This document shows, piece after piece, positions 43,047 through 51,572 of a stretch of 64,000 bases of DNA (position 1 is the first letter of the stretch; each line of letters starts with the position of its first letter). The position numbers were made by a program, and so were the translations under genes. The DNA lies in NCBI RefSeq assembly GCF_014650955.1, contig NZ_BMVY01000042.1, positions 1-64,000 on the forward strand, given 5' to 3'. This DNA is from Streptomyces tauricus (lineage in GTDB: Bacteria > Actinomycetota > Actinomycetes > Streptomycetales > Streptomycetaceae). Below the pieces are notes generated by a model, which made no database searches, was not told the DNA's origin, and was given only the letters and a program-made list of their open reading frames with translations.

Positions 43047-44768
43047 TTAGGCCGATCCTGCCCCTTGTTGCGGCGCAGGGAACGGAAGGACGGCCACTGT
43101 TACGTTGTCGTGGCCCCCGCCGTCCAGGGCGTGGCCCACTAGGACCTGGGCGCTGTGCAACGGCCGGTCCGCGGCGTCGGGCGGGACGACCTCGGCCATC
43201 TCCTCGGCGCCCTCGGCGTAGTTCCACAGCCCGTCGGTGCACACCACGACCACACCCGGCCGGTCCGGCTTGAAGGAAGCGGTGTGCGGCTCCAGTTCGT
43301 ACGCGTCCGCCCCGAGCCAGCCCGTGATGGCGTGGGCGCGCTCGTCCGCGTACGCCTCGGCCTCGTTCATCAGGCCCGCGGCGACCATCTGGGCCGCCCA
43401 GGAGTCGTCCTCGGTGAGCCGGGCCGGCGGCGCGGACCGGTCCACGGGCACCCAGTAGACGCGGCTGTCGCCGACCCAGCCGACGACCAGCAGGGTGGGG
43501 GTGACGACGGCGCCGACGAGCGTGCAGGCGGGGGCGTTCACATGCGGCTGGTGCTCGTGGGCCGAGGCGGCTGGGTCCGCGAGGGAGTTGACCGCCTCGG
43601 CGGCGGCGAGGATCGCGTCGTGCATGGCCTGCTGCGGGTGCGTGCCGCAGGGCAGGGCCGCGAGCAGCGACTCGCCCGCCGCGCGGGAGGCCGCCAGGGA
43701 GGCCTCGTCGGGACGGGTCGCCGAGGAGACCCCGTCGCAGACGATCGCGACGACCGCGGGCGAACCGTCGGGCAGCGCGGTCGCGGACACCGTGAACGCG
43801 TCCTCGTTGCGGTGGTGGCGCAGACCGCGGTCGCTGACCGCGGCGACCGCGTCCAGCTCCTGCTCCATGTGGTCGCGCTCGCGCGGCTGCGCGTGGCCGC
43901 AGTTCTCGCAGTAGCCGTCCCGGTCGACCTGGCCCGCGCGGCACGCCACGCAGACCTTCAATCCCGCGGCGGGCGTCGCGAGGTCGGCCGTCCGCGGGTC
44001 GGCGAGCGGCGCGTCGAGCGTGGGCACCTCGACCGTGGGCAGCTCGTCCGCCGGGATCTCGGGAGGCAGCGGGGCGGCGAGCGGGTACTCGTCCGGCTCC
44101 GCCGCGGCGTGGGCCGCCGGGGCCGGGGCGTGGCCCGGCGCGTGGGCCGAGGCCTGGGCCGGTCCGGAAGCCGACCCGTGGGCCGATGCCCGGTCCGAGC
44201 CGGGACCCGACCTGTGAGCCGATGCCGGGGCCGATCCGGAAGCCGACCCGTGAGCCGATGCCGGGGCCGGTCCGGGGGCCGTCGTATGAGCCGGCGGCTG
44301 GACATGCCCCTGCGGCTGCCCCTGCGCCTGCCCCTGCGGTCGCGCATGGGGCTGGGCGGGCGACGGGGGCTGTGACCGCTCCGGTGGCAGGGCGGACGAC
44401 TGCGTGTGCGGCGGAGCCGGCGACCCCGCGGGCCGGTCGAACCGTACGCCGGGGCTGTCGGAGCCGCCCGACTCCCGGCCCTCGATGTCCGCCGGCAGGA
44501 CCACGGCCGCCGGTGTGCCCGAGCTGTCCGCCTCGGGCGCGACAGGCCAGTCCACGGCGGTCACCGGGGGCACAGGGGCCGCTCCGGCTACGGCCGGAGC
44601 GGCCGAAGGAGGCCGTGGCGCCGAGCCGTTCATGGTGATCGTGGGGTGGTCGTCCGGCGGTGCCGGTACGGCCGACAGGTCGTAGCCGCACGCACCGCAG
44701 AAGCGGTCTCCCGACTCCAGCGGTTCCTCACAGCTGGGGCAGGCGGCCAGTTGGGGCATCTGCGACAT
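43047..44768 (-). CDS. PP2C-family Ser/Thr phosphatase with N-terminal zinc ribbon
   Basis: 573 residues from ATG 44768. The N-terminus has a zinc ribbon (CPSCEE...CGACGYD), then a Pro/Ser/Ala-rich linker of about 190 residues with QGQAQGQPQGHVQ and repeated ASAHGSASG blocks. A second CVACRAGQVDRDGYCENCGH ribbon precedes the PP2C core: RNEDAFTVS, AIVCDGVSS, VVVCTDGLWNYAEGAEEM and GGHDNVTVAVLPF give the metal-binding Asp set of PPM phosphatases. It is cytoplasmic and should remove phospho-Ser/Thr put on by the adjacent kinase. It lies 3 bp after the kinase stop, so it is in the same transcript. Confidence 0.9.
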   Translation of the reverse strand: MSQMPQLAACPSCEEPLESGDRFCGACGYDLSAVPAPPDDHPTITMNGSAPRPPSAAPAVAGAAPVPPVTAVDWPVAPEADSSGTPAAVVLPADIEGRESGGSDSPGVRFDRPAGSPAPPHTQSSALPPERSQPPSPAQPHARPQGQAQGQPQGHVQPPAHTTAPGPAPASAHGSASGSAPASAHRSGPGSDRASAHGSASGPAQASAHAPGHAPAPAAHAAAEPDEYPLAAPLPPEIPADELPTVEVPTLDAPLADPRTADLATPAAGLKVCVACRAGQVDRDGYCENCGHAQPRERDHMEQELDAVAAVSDRGLRHHRNEDAFTVSATALPDGSPAVVAIVCDGVSSATRPDEASLAASRAAGESLLAALPCGTHPQQAMHDAILAAAEAVNSLADPAASAHEHQPHVNAPACTLVGAVVTPTLLVVGWVGDSRVYWVPVDRSAPPARLTEDDSWAAQMVAAGLMNEAEAYADERAHAITGWLGADAYELEPHTASFKPDRPGVVVVCTDGLWNYAEGAEEMAEVVPPDAADRPLHSAQVLVGHALDGGGHDNVTVAVLPFPAPQQGAGSA

Positions 44769-44771
44769 GAA

Positions 44772-47447
44772 TTACACCCACGTCCGGGGGCGGTAGCGGT
44801 TGGCGCGCTCCACCAGATCGATCCTCTCCTCGCCACCCTGGGCGAGCCGGGCCAGTGTCCGGTACGAACGCTCCAGTCCGAAGCGCAGGCCCCGCTCGTC
44901 CAGGTCACTGCCGAGCAGTACGGTCCGCGCACCCGTGTTCGACGGGGCGGAACCCTGGATACCGGAGAGTACCCAGTCCAGGGCGCAGCCAAGGACCTCT
45001 GTGGACAACTGCTCGCGGCGCACCGCGTCCAGGCCGTACCCGTCCAGCGCCTCGACCTGGGCCGCGGCCGAGGTCAGGTCGTCCAGGAACGGCGTCCCGG
45101 GGGCCCCGGGAACGGGTGCGCGCGGAGCGGTCTCGGCCAGGCGCTGCCTCAGGCGCGCCCGGACCGCGGCCACCCGCGCCGCCGTGTAGTGGATCGAGGA
45201 CTCCGGCACCGACTCCAGCGTCCGTACGGCGCCCGAGCGGTCGCCCGCGGCGAGCTGGACGCGGGCCAGGCCGAACGCGGCGCTGACATAGCTCGGGTCG
45301 GTCGTCCACACCAGCCGGTAGTACTCGGCGGCGTTGTCCAGCTGCCCGAGGACCTCCGCGCACAGGCCGAGGGCCAGCTTGGGCGCGGGCTCACCCGGGA
45401 ACGCGTCGTAGATCGCGTCGAAGGACACCGCCGCCATCTCGTGGTCGCCGGCCGCGAGCGCCGCCACGCCCCGGTACCAGACGACCCGCCAGTCGTCGGG
45501 GTGGTCCGTCTCCAGCGTTTCGAGCGCCCCGGTCGCGTGGTCGAGCTCGCCCATCTCCAGACGGGCCCGCAGCTCGCGCAGCCGCAGCTCGGGGGAGCCG
45601 GCGGGCGCCGACCTCAGGGCGCTGAGCAGCTCCCCGGGCGCGGACGTCATGAGGCCGGCCAGGAAGCCGGCGTTCGGATCGCCGGGGTCGACATGGGGGA
45701 CCGGGAGCGCGAGCGAGGCGGCCGAGGTGTTCAGCGGTTTGACGAGGGAGGCCGGGGCGGGCGCCAGGGGCGGGGAGCCGTTGGTCCCCGTCCCCGCCGT
45801 CAGCTGCGGCGCACCGTTCGTCCCGGCCACCGCCCGCGGCGTGCCGTTCGCCCCGGCCGTCACGGCCGGCGCGCGCTTCCGCTCCCGTTTGCCCCGCTTC
45901 TCCCGTACGGGCTCCACCCGAACGCCCAGCCGTGACACGTCACCGCTCAGCCTGCCGAACAACTCCGTGTCGGTGACCTTCAGTTCGGGTCCGAACAGGG
46001 TGGACAGCGCGGGCCGCGGACGGCCCGTCTGGACGGCCACGACCTCGCGCAGCACACCCGTCAGCTGCTCGGCCATCTCCTGCGCGGAGGCGAACCGGCG
46101 GGCCGGGTCGGGGTCGGTGGCCCGGACGAGCAGCCGGTAGAACGACTCGTAGGTGCGGAAGACCTCGATGTTGTCGGGGTCGGGCAGGGAGTCCACGAAC
46201 ACGTTCGTGTAGCCCTGGAAGTCGAAGGTCAGCACCGCCAGCGTGCGGGCGACCGTGTACAGGTCGGAGGCGACCGACGGGCCCACGTCGGCGACCTCCG
46301 GGGCCTGGTAGCCGACCGTGCCGTAGATGGCCGACTCGTCGTCGTCCATCCTGCGCACCGCGCCCATGTCGATCAGCTTGAGCTGGTCCTCGGTCTGTAT
46401 CGCGTTGTCGACCTTGAAGTCGCAGTACAGGAGGTTGCGGCTGTGCAGATGGCCGAGCGCCTCCAGCGCCTCGATGCCGTACGCGCAGGCCTGCTCCACC
46501 GGCAGCGGGTCACGCTTGCCGCCGGCGGTGCGGCGGTCGTTGGCGATCTCCTTGAGCGACTTGCCGCCGACGTACTCCATGACGATGTAGCCGTCGAGGG
46601 AGCCGGTGCGCTGGTCGAGGTGCTCGACGAAGTTGTAGATCCGCACGATGTTCGCGTGTTCGATCTCGGCGAGGAAGCGGCGCTCGGAGATCGCGGCGGC
46701 CATGGCGTCCTGGTCGCCCGTGTCGAGGAGGCCCTTGAGGACCACCCAGCGGTCGGACACCGCCCGGTCGACGGCCAGATAGACCCAGCCGAGCCCGCCG
46801 TGCGCGAGACAGCCCATGACCTCGTACTGGCCGTGCACGATGTCGCCCGTCCGCAGCTTCGGCACGAACGAATACGGGTGGCCGCACTTGGTGCAGAAAC
46901 CCTCCGTGCGTCCCGGCCGCTCCCCGCGCGAACGCCCCACCGGCGCCCCGCAGTCGGAGCGCGAGCAGAATCGCTTCCGCTCCGGAACCTCGGGGTTCTC
47001 CTGCACCATCGCGCGCGGATCGGGCCGCGGCACGCCCGGCACCTGTACGAGACCGACGCCGAGCCGACCGCGACTGGAGGACCCGGCCGCCGAACCGGAA
47101 CTGCGCACCGACACCGAGCGGCCCGTGGACCGCCCCGAGACGGCCCGCGAGAGACGGCCCGACACCGAGCGCCGGGACTGCGCGGAACGCGACGACGAGC
47201 GGGCCGACGCACGGGAGCCGGAGCGTGAACTCCCGCTGCCGGAGCCGCGCGAGTTCCGGCCGCCCGCCGTGATCCCGGTGGGCGGCGAACCCACCATGCC
47301 GGTCGACGAGACGACCGGCGCCAGACCGCAGGTGTCGCAGTACAGCTCGCCGCCACCCATGTCCTCGTACGACCCGGGGCAGCCGGGCCGCTGACACTGC
47401 TTCTGCTGACTCTCCTGACTCGGCCGGCTCTCGTTCGGCTGACTCAT
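44772..47447 (-). CDS. pknG: PknG-like Ser/Thr protein kinase with zinc knuckles and TPR tail
   Basis: 891 residues from ATG 47447, overlapping the coiled-coil gene stop (ATGA). N-terminal parts: a CxxxxC...CxxC ribbon (Cys18, 23, 37, 40), an Arg/Ser-rich linker, and a second ribbon (Cys161, 166, 185, 188) just before the kinase. The kinase, about 205-470, has Lys238 (WVVLKGL), catalytic Asp343 in LLYCDFKVDN and DMG (360) in place of DFG. GYQAPEVADVGPSVASDLYT matches PknG of Mycobacterium. The C-terminus is a TPR-like solenoid from about 610. It has no membrane helix. PknG controls central metabolism in response to amino acids sensed by GlnH/GlnX, both encoded upstream. Confidence 0.88.
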   Translation of the reverse strand: MSQPNESRPSQESQQKQCQRPGCPGSYEDMGGGELYCDTCGLAPVVSSTGMVGSPPTGITAGGRNSRGSGSGSSRSGSRASARSSSRSAQSRRSVSGRLSRAVSGRSTGRSVSVRSSGSAAGSSSRGRLGVGLVQVPGVPRPDPRAMVQENPEVPERKRFCSRSDCGAPVGRSRGERPGRTEGFCTKCGHPYSFVPKLRTGDIVHGQYEVMGCLAHGGLGWVYLAVDRAVSDRWVVLKGLLDTGDQDAMAAAISERRFLAEIEHANIVRIYNFVEHLDQRTGSLDGYIVMEYVGGKSLKEIANDRRTAGGKRDPLPVEQACAYGIEALEALGHLHSRNLLYCDFKVDNAIQTEDQLKLIDMGAVRRMDDDESAIYGTVGYQAPEVADVGPSVASDLYTVARTLAVLTFDFQGYTNVFVDSLPDPDNIEVFRTYESFYRLLVRATDPDPARRFASAQEMAEQLTGVLREVVAVQTGRPRPALSTLFGPELKVTDTELFGRLSGDVSRLGVRVEPVREKRGKRERKRAPAVTAGANGTPRAVAGTNGAPQLTAGTGTNGSPPLAPAPASLVKPLNTSAASLALPVPHVDPGDPNAGFLAGLMTSAPGELLSALRSAPAGSPELRLRELRARLEMGELDHATGALETLETDHPDDWRVVWYRGVAALAAGDHEMAAVSFDAIYDAFPGEPAPKLALGLCAEVLGQLDNAAEYYRLVWTTDPSYVSAAFGLARVQLAAGDRSGAVRTLESVPESSIHYTAARVAAVRARLRQRLAETAPRAPVPGAPGTPFLDDLTSAAAQVEALDGYGLDAVRREQLSTEVLGCALDWVLSGIQGSAPSNTGARTVLLGSDLDERGLRFGLERSYRTLARLAQGGEERIDLVERANRYRPRTWV

Positions 47448-48766
47448 GACTCCCCCCTCCGGTCCTGTGGTCCGCCGTCCCCGGGGACCCTCGGCACCAG
47501 TACTTCGGCGGCCGCCTGCTGATAGCGCAGCACCGCCTGTTCCGCCACGCGCAGGTCGCAGGGCGCGCTCCACAGCATGCGGCGCGCCGCGTCGTACCGC
47601 TCCACCAGCAGCGGGTCCTCGGCGAAGCCGTGCCGGGCGACCTTCGCCTTGTACGCGTCGAGCCGGCCGCGCAGCTCCGCGCGGACCGCGAGCGGCGCGG
47701 TGACCGCGGTCAACTGCTCGCGGGCCCGCAGCAGTTCGTCCTCGGCCTTCTCCTCCAGGGACTCCAGCAGCGGCGAGAGGCGGTGCCACTGCGCGTGCCT
47801 GCGGTACTCGGAGGCCATCGCCAACTGCTCCTGCAGCGCGGTCGGCGGGCCGCTCACCGCGGGCACCTCGGAGGCGGCGATCTTCGCCAGCACCTCGCCG
47901 CGCGCGCTCCTCGCCTCGGCCAGCGTGCGGTCCGCGCGGCTCAGCACGTCCCGCAGCCGCACCAGGCGCGCCTCCGCGTCCTGCCGCACGGTGAGCACGG
48001 CGTCGATCTCGCGGCGCACCTCTTCCAGGGCGCGCGCCTCACGGTCGTAGCGCGTCGTGTCGGGACGGCCGCCGCCCGGCGCCGAACTGCCCTGCGCGGG
48101 CGCCCAGAAGGCCAGCGGGTCGGACACCACCTGTTCGCGCAGCGACGTCAGCGTGCGGGTGATCCGCTCCAGGTCGTCGCCCGCGGGATGCTCACCGGGC
48201 CGTACGCCCACGGAGTGCGCGAGCCTGCGGGTGCGCTGCAGCTCGGCGGCCAGTAAATCTATCCGCGCGGGCAGCGCCGACCAGACGGCGTCGGCGGTGA
48301 CGACCATGTCCAGCGAGGTCGCGTACAACTCGTTCATCCGCTCGACGAGTTCGGCGAGGGTGAAGCGTTCGCTCAGTCTGCCCGTGCCCGCCATCGTGGG
48401 TGCGGCGGCCGTGGCGGTGGCACTGCCGGCCACCGTGACGCTCTCGCCGCGCAGCAGTTCCGTCAGTTCCACGAGGTCGTCGCGGCTCGACCAGCGTCTG
48501 CGGGAGCGGATCTCCCGCGCGGAGCGCAGCGCGTCGGCGTACGCGTCGAAGTAGGACCAGAGCAGGGTGATCGACGCCTCGGCGGTGCTCCAGCGCTCCT
48601 TGGTCGTGCCCGTCAGCTCGGCGCCTTCGAGGAGTCTGCGGCCCGCGTGGTCCTGGAGGGCGAGGAGCGAGGTCTCGATGGCCTCGTGCTCCGCGCCGAG
48701 CCGCGCCAGCGCACGGTCCACCTCGTCCCGGTCCAGTACCGGCCCGGATGGTCCCGCGACGCCCAT
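47444..48766 (-). CDS. Coiled-coil protein of the PknG cassette, contains a TTA codon
   Basis: 440 residues from ATG 48766. It is almost wholly helical, with predicted coiled coil around RQDAEARLVRLRDVLSRADR and LLESLEEKAEDELLRAREQL, no Cys and no membrane segment. It sits between the GlnH-like gene and the PknG-like kinase and overlaps the kinase start by 4 bp, so it is likely translated together with it. Codon 171 (48254-48256 on the minus strand) is TTA, the Leu codon read by the developmentally controlled bldA tRNA. No family was recognised; a scaffold between sensor and kinase is a guess. Confidence 0.72.
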   Translation of the reverse strand: MGVAGPSGPVLDRDEVDRALARLGAEHEAIETSLLALQDHAGRRLLEGAELTGTTKERWSTAEASITLLWSYFDAYADALRSAREIRSRRRWSSRDDLVELTELLRGESVTVAGSATATAAAPTMAGTGRLSERFTLAELVERMNELYATSLDMVVTADAVWSALPARIDLLAAELQRTRRLAHSVGVRPGEHPAGDDLERITRTLTSLREQVVSDPLAFWAPAQGSSAPGGGRPDTTRYDREARALEEVRREIDAVLTVRQDAEARLVRLRDVLSRADRTLAEARSARGEVLAKIAASEVPAVSGPPTALQEQLAMASEYRRHAQWHRLSPLLESLEEKAEDELLRAREQLTAVTAPLAVRAELRGRLDAYKAKVARHGFAEDPLLVERYDAARRMLWSAPCDLRVAEQAVLRYQQAAAEVLVPRVPGDGGPQDRRGES

Positions 48767-48882
48767 CGATCACCCCTCGTTTCCTGTTGCCCGCGCCGGT
48801 CTGTGCCGTGCTGTGCTCGTCCTGCGCCGCTCGTCTGTCGTCCCGGTGTGAAACTACCTGCGGAACTACGGGAGTGTCGTGG

Positions 48883-49917
48883 TCATTTGTACTGGACCGG
48901 GGGCGGCCCGGACGACTCGCCGAGGCTCTCGGCGAGCCACTTGTCGTACGACTTCTGCCAGCCGTCCTTGCGGTAGTCCACCAGGATCTGGTTGACCCGG
49001 CGCACCAGGTCGTCGGCGTCCTTCTTCATCGCCACGCCGTAGAACTCGTCCGTGAACGGCTTGCCCTTGAGCCCGACCGTCGGGTCCTGGGCGGCCTGGC
49101 TCGCGGCGAGCGCCCCGTCGGTGACCACGGCGTCGGCCTCACCGAGCTGCAGCCGTACCAGGCAGTCGAGTTGGTTCGGTACGGTGCGCTTCTCGAAGTC
49201 GGCGGACGCGGGGAGGGTGCCGGCCGTCCTGGCCGCGTCCAGCGCGTCGAAGGCGGTCGAGCCCGTCGCCGTGCAGATCCGCTTCTTCGCCAGGGACTCG
49301 TCGAGCCCGGTGATGTCCGACTTCTTCGGGGCGAGCACCTGCTGGCCGGTCTCGAAGTACGGCGAGGAGAAGGCGACCTGCTCCAGCCGGGTGCAGTTGA
49401 TCGTCATGGTGCGGACCACCATGTCGACCTTGCCGTCCTGGATCGCCGGTATGCGCTGATCGGTGGGGATGGCCCGGAAACGGACGTTCTTCGGCTTCTC
49501 TCCGACGATCTTGTCGGCGATCTCGTGCACGAGATCGATGTCGAAGCCCTCCAGCTCGGCGTCGTCCGACTCGCTGTTCGGGTCGCGGTAGCCGAAGCGG
49601 TAGCTGTTCTGGTCGACACCGACGATCAGGAAACCGCGATCCTTGATCGCCTGGACCGTGTCCCCGTCCTGGTCGCCGGAGGAGGGGGACAGGCTCTGCT
49701 TCTCGGGATCGGTGCAGTCCTCGGCCCTGGCCTGGTAGCCGCCGGCCGTGCGCTGCCCGCCCGGTTCGCCGTCGTCGTTCTCGCGTGACTGGGCCACCGG
49801 CAGCAGCAGCGCGAAGACCGCCGCCAGGGCGCAGACGACCGCCATGGCCCCCACTCCGCCCCAGCCCCGCAGGCTGGCCCGCAGACGTCGCGCGTTCATC
49901 GTCATGCCCCCTCTCAC
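48883..49917 (-). CDS. glnH: GlnH-like solute-binding protein of the PknG pathway
   Basis: 344 residues from GTG 49917 (GGAG 5 bp upstream, overlapping the GlnX-like stop in GTGA); ATGs at 49905 and 49899 are alternatives. An N-terminal helix (GVGAMAVVCALAAVFALLLP) anchors it; there is no lipobox Cys, unlike mycobacterial GlnH. The body is a family-3 amino-acid-binding protein: FLIVGVDQNSYRFGYRDPNS, EGFDIDLVHEIADKIVGEK and GKVDMVVRTMTINC. It would bind an amino acid outside the membrane and signal to the kinase through GlnX. No transport permease is encoded nearby, which fits a sensing rather than an uptake role. Confidence 0.82.
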   Translation of the reverse strand: MRGGMTMNARRLRASLRGWGGVGAMAVVCALAAVFALLLPVAQSRENDDGEPGGQRTAGGYQARAEDCTDPEKQSLSPSSGDQDGDTVQAIKDRGFLIVGVDQNSYRFGYRDPNSESDDAELEGFDIDLVHEIADKIVGEKPKNVRFRAIPTDQRIPAIQDGKVDMVVRTMTINCTRLEQVAFSSPYFETGQQVLAPKKSDITGLDESLAKKRICTATGSTAFDALDAARTAGTLPASADFEKRTVPNQLDCLVRLQLGEADAVVTDGALAASQAAQDPTVGLKGKPFTDEFYGVAMKKDADDLVRRVNQILVDYRKDGWQKSYDKWLAESLGESSGPPPVQYK

Positions 49918-51371
49918 CGGTACTCCGACAGCCTGCGCCCGATGCCCAGCACCGCGCCGGCCGCGGCCAGCACGGCGAGCACCGCGGCGCCCACCACGAG
50001 GCCGTTCATCGCGCCCCGGCCGTCACCGGCCGCCTGCTCGAACTCGGCGCGCTCGTGCGTGATCGCGGCCTTGAGGTTCGTCTCCACGCTGTCGAAGCAC
50101 TCGCCCGTCGGTTTGTCCGCCTTGGAGCCGATGACCTTGTCGAGCGCTCCCTGGTAGTTGCCCAGGGTGTCCTGCGTGCGGGCTTCCGCGTGCCGTTCTT
50201 TCCAGACCTTCATGTTTCCCGTCGCGGCCTCGACCGGCTTCACGCCCGCGCTGTCGTCGGCGAGGTCCTCGGCGGCGGCCAGCTTCGTGGTGAGGGCCTT
50301 CATCTGCTGCTCGAAGTCGTAGTCGAACGTGTCCACGGTCTGCTTGTCGGCGCCCGTGCCCACGTCCTTGGTCTCCGCGCCCCGGGAGACCAGCGTCAGG
50401 TTCTCGTTGCTGCGGGCCTTGAGCGAGGCGAGCCGGGCGTCGTTCAGCGTGTTCATCGAACGCACACCGTGGTCGTACGAGTCGTTCAGCCCGGCGCGGG
50501 CGACGGTGTGGCCGACGACCAGCCAGAGCAGGACGACCGTGGTGGCGGCCGTGGCGGCGACCAGGCCGTGGTTCAGTACGCGGTTGGTGCGGCGGTAGTT
50601 GCGCCGCTGGGCCCACACGAGGCCGCCGATGGCCACGACACCGGCGCCGATCGCGATCCACGGATAGGGAGTCGCGTCGTCGTAGTCGGAGCGCAGCCGC
50701 TGGTTCTCCACCGTGTAGAGCCGCTCGGCGTCGTCGAGCATGATCTGCATCTTCGCGTTCGCGTACCGCAGGTAGGCGCCGCCGAGGGGGTAGCCCTGCC
50801 GGTTGTTGGCGCGGGCCCGCTCGACCAGGCCCTTGTACTCGGGAAGCATCTTGTTGAGGTCGGTGATGGTCTTCGCCGAGGTGGAGCCCGGTTCGGAGTT
50901 GGCCGCCGCGGTCACCAGCTTGTCCGCGGCCAGACTGATGTCGTCCTCGTACCGCTGGCGGGTCTTGGCCGGTTCCTGGCCGCCCGCGAGGAAGCCGCTG
51001 GAGGCCGCCGTGTTGGCGTCGGCGAGGGAACGGTAGATGTCCGCCGCGTCGGCGCTCAGCGGCTGGCTGCTGTGCAGCACGTCGTCCGCGGCGGCCGAAC
51101 GTTCCGTCATCTCCCAGGCGGTGACCGCGCCGAACGTGACGACCAGGACGGCGAGGACCGCGCCGATGATGCGCAGCCGCCCGGGCTCGGTGGTCGCCCC
51201 GGCCCGCAGCCGGTCGACGCCCTCCGCCCACGCCGTGCGCCGCGGCGGCCCGGCATCGGGCCCTTGTGGCCGGCCCTGCGGCCCCGGTGGCGGGGCCTGC
51301 GGCGGGACCGCAGGCGACGCGCCCGCTCGCCCCTGCGGTGGCGCCGCGGTGCTCTGCTGCTGGTATGTCAC
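49914..51371 (-). CDS. glnX: GlnX-like membrane signalling protein
   Basis: 485 residues from GTG 51371 (GGGAGG 6 bp upstream). About 110 residues of Pro/Gln-rich cytoplasmic leader are followed by four membrane helices: IIGAVLAVLVVTFGAVTAW, WIAIGAGVVAIGGLVW, LVAATAATTVVLLWLVVG and GLVVGAAVLAVLAAAGAVLG. Two large outer helical domains (DAADIYRSLADANTAASSGF and FDYDFEQQMKALTTKLAAAE) resemble four-helix sensor domains. In Mycobacterium, GlnX links GlnH ligand binding to PknG. The gene order glnX-glnH-(coiled coil)-pknG is kept here with one extra gene inserted. Confidence 0.78.
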   Translation of the reverse strand: MTYQQQSTAAPPQGRAGASPAVPPQAPPPGPQGRPQGPDAGPPRRTAWAEGVDRLRAGATTEPGRLRIIGAVLAVLVVTFGAVTAWEMTERSAAADDVLHSSQPLSADAADIYRSLADANTAASSGFLAGGQEPAKTRQRYEDDISLAADKLVTAAANSEPGSTSAKTITDLNKMLPEYKGLVERARANNRQGYPLGGAYLRYANAKMQIMLDDAERLYTVENQRLRSDYDDATPYPWIAIGAGVVAIGGLVWAQRRNYRRTNRVLNHGLVAATAATTVVLLWLVVGHTVARAGLNDSYDHGVRSMNTLNDARLASLKARSNENLTLVSRGAETKDVGTGADKQTVDTFDYDFEQQMKALTTKLAAAEDLADDSAGVKPVEAATGNMKVWKERHAEARTQDTLGNYQGALDKVIGSKADKPTGECFDSVETNLKAAITHERAEFEQAAGDGRGAMNGLVVGAAVLAVLAAAGAVLGIGRRLSEYR

Positions 51372-51548
51372 CTGACCTCCCCCATGGTCGTCGCCGGTCA
51401 CCTCCGCCCGGTGCCGAGGCGCACGGGAAGAGACGCACGGCCGCAAGTATCGCCGCCGGGACCGACATCCGAACAGGCCTTGACGCGATCTTGGTCGGAT
51501 TGCGGTCCGGCGAAGATCCCGCACCCCCCTGTTCATGAATACGCCAAC

Positions 51549-51561
51549 CCGAACTGTTCGG
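51549..51561. promoter_or_regulatory. 13-bp palindrome between csnK and glnX-like genes
   Basis: CCGAAC-T-GTTCGG is a perfect inverted repeat 178 bp upstream of the GlnX-like start and 12 bp after the csnK stop. It may be an operator for the PknG cassette; no family can be assigned. Confidence 0.4.
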
Positions 51562-51572
51562 TTCCCGCGCGC

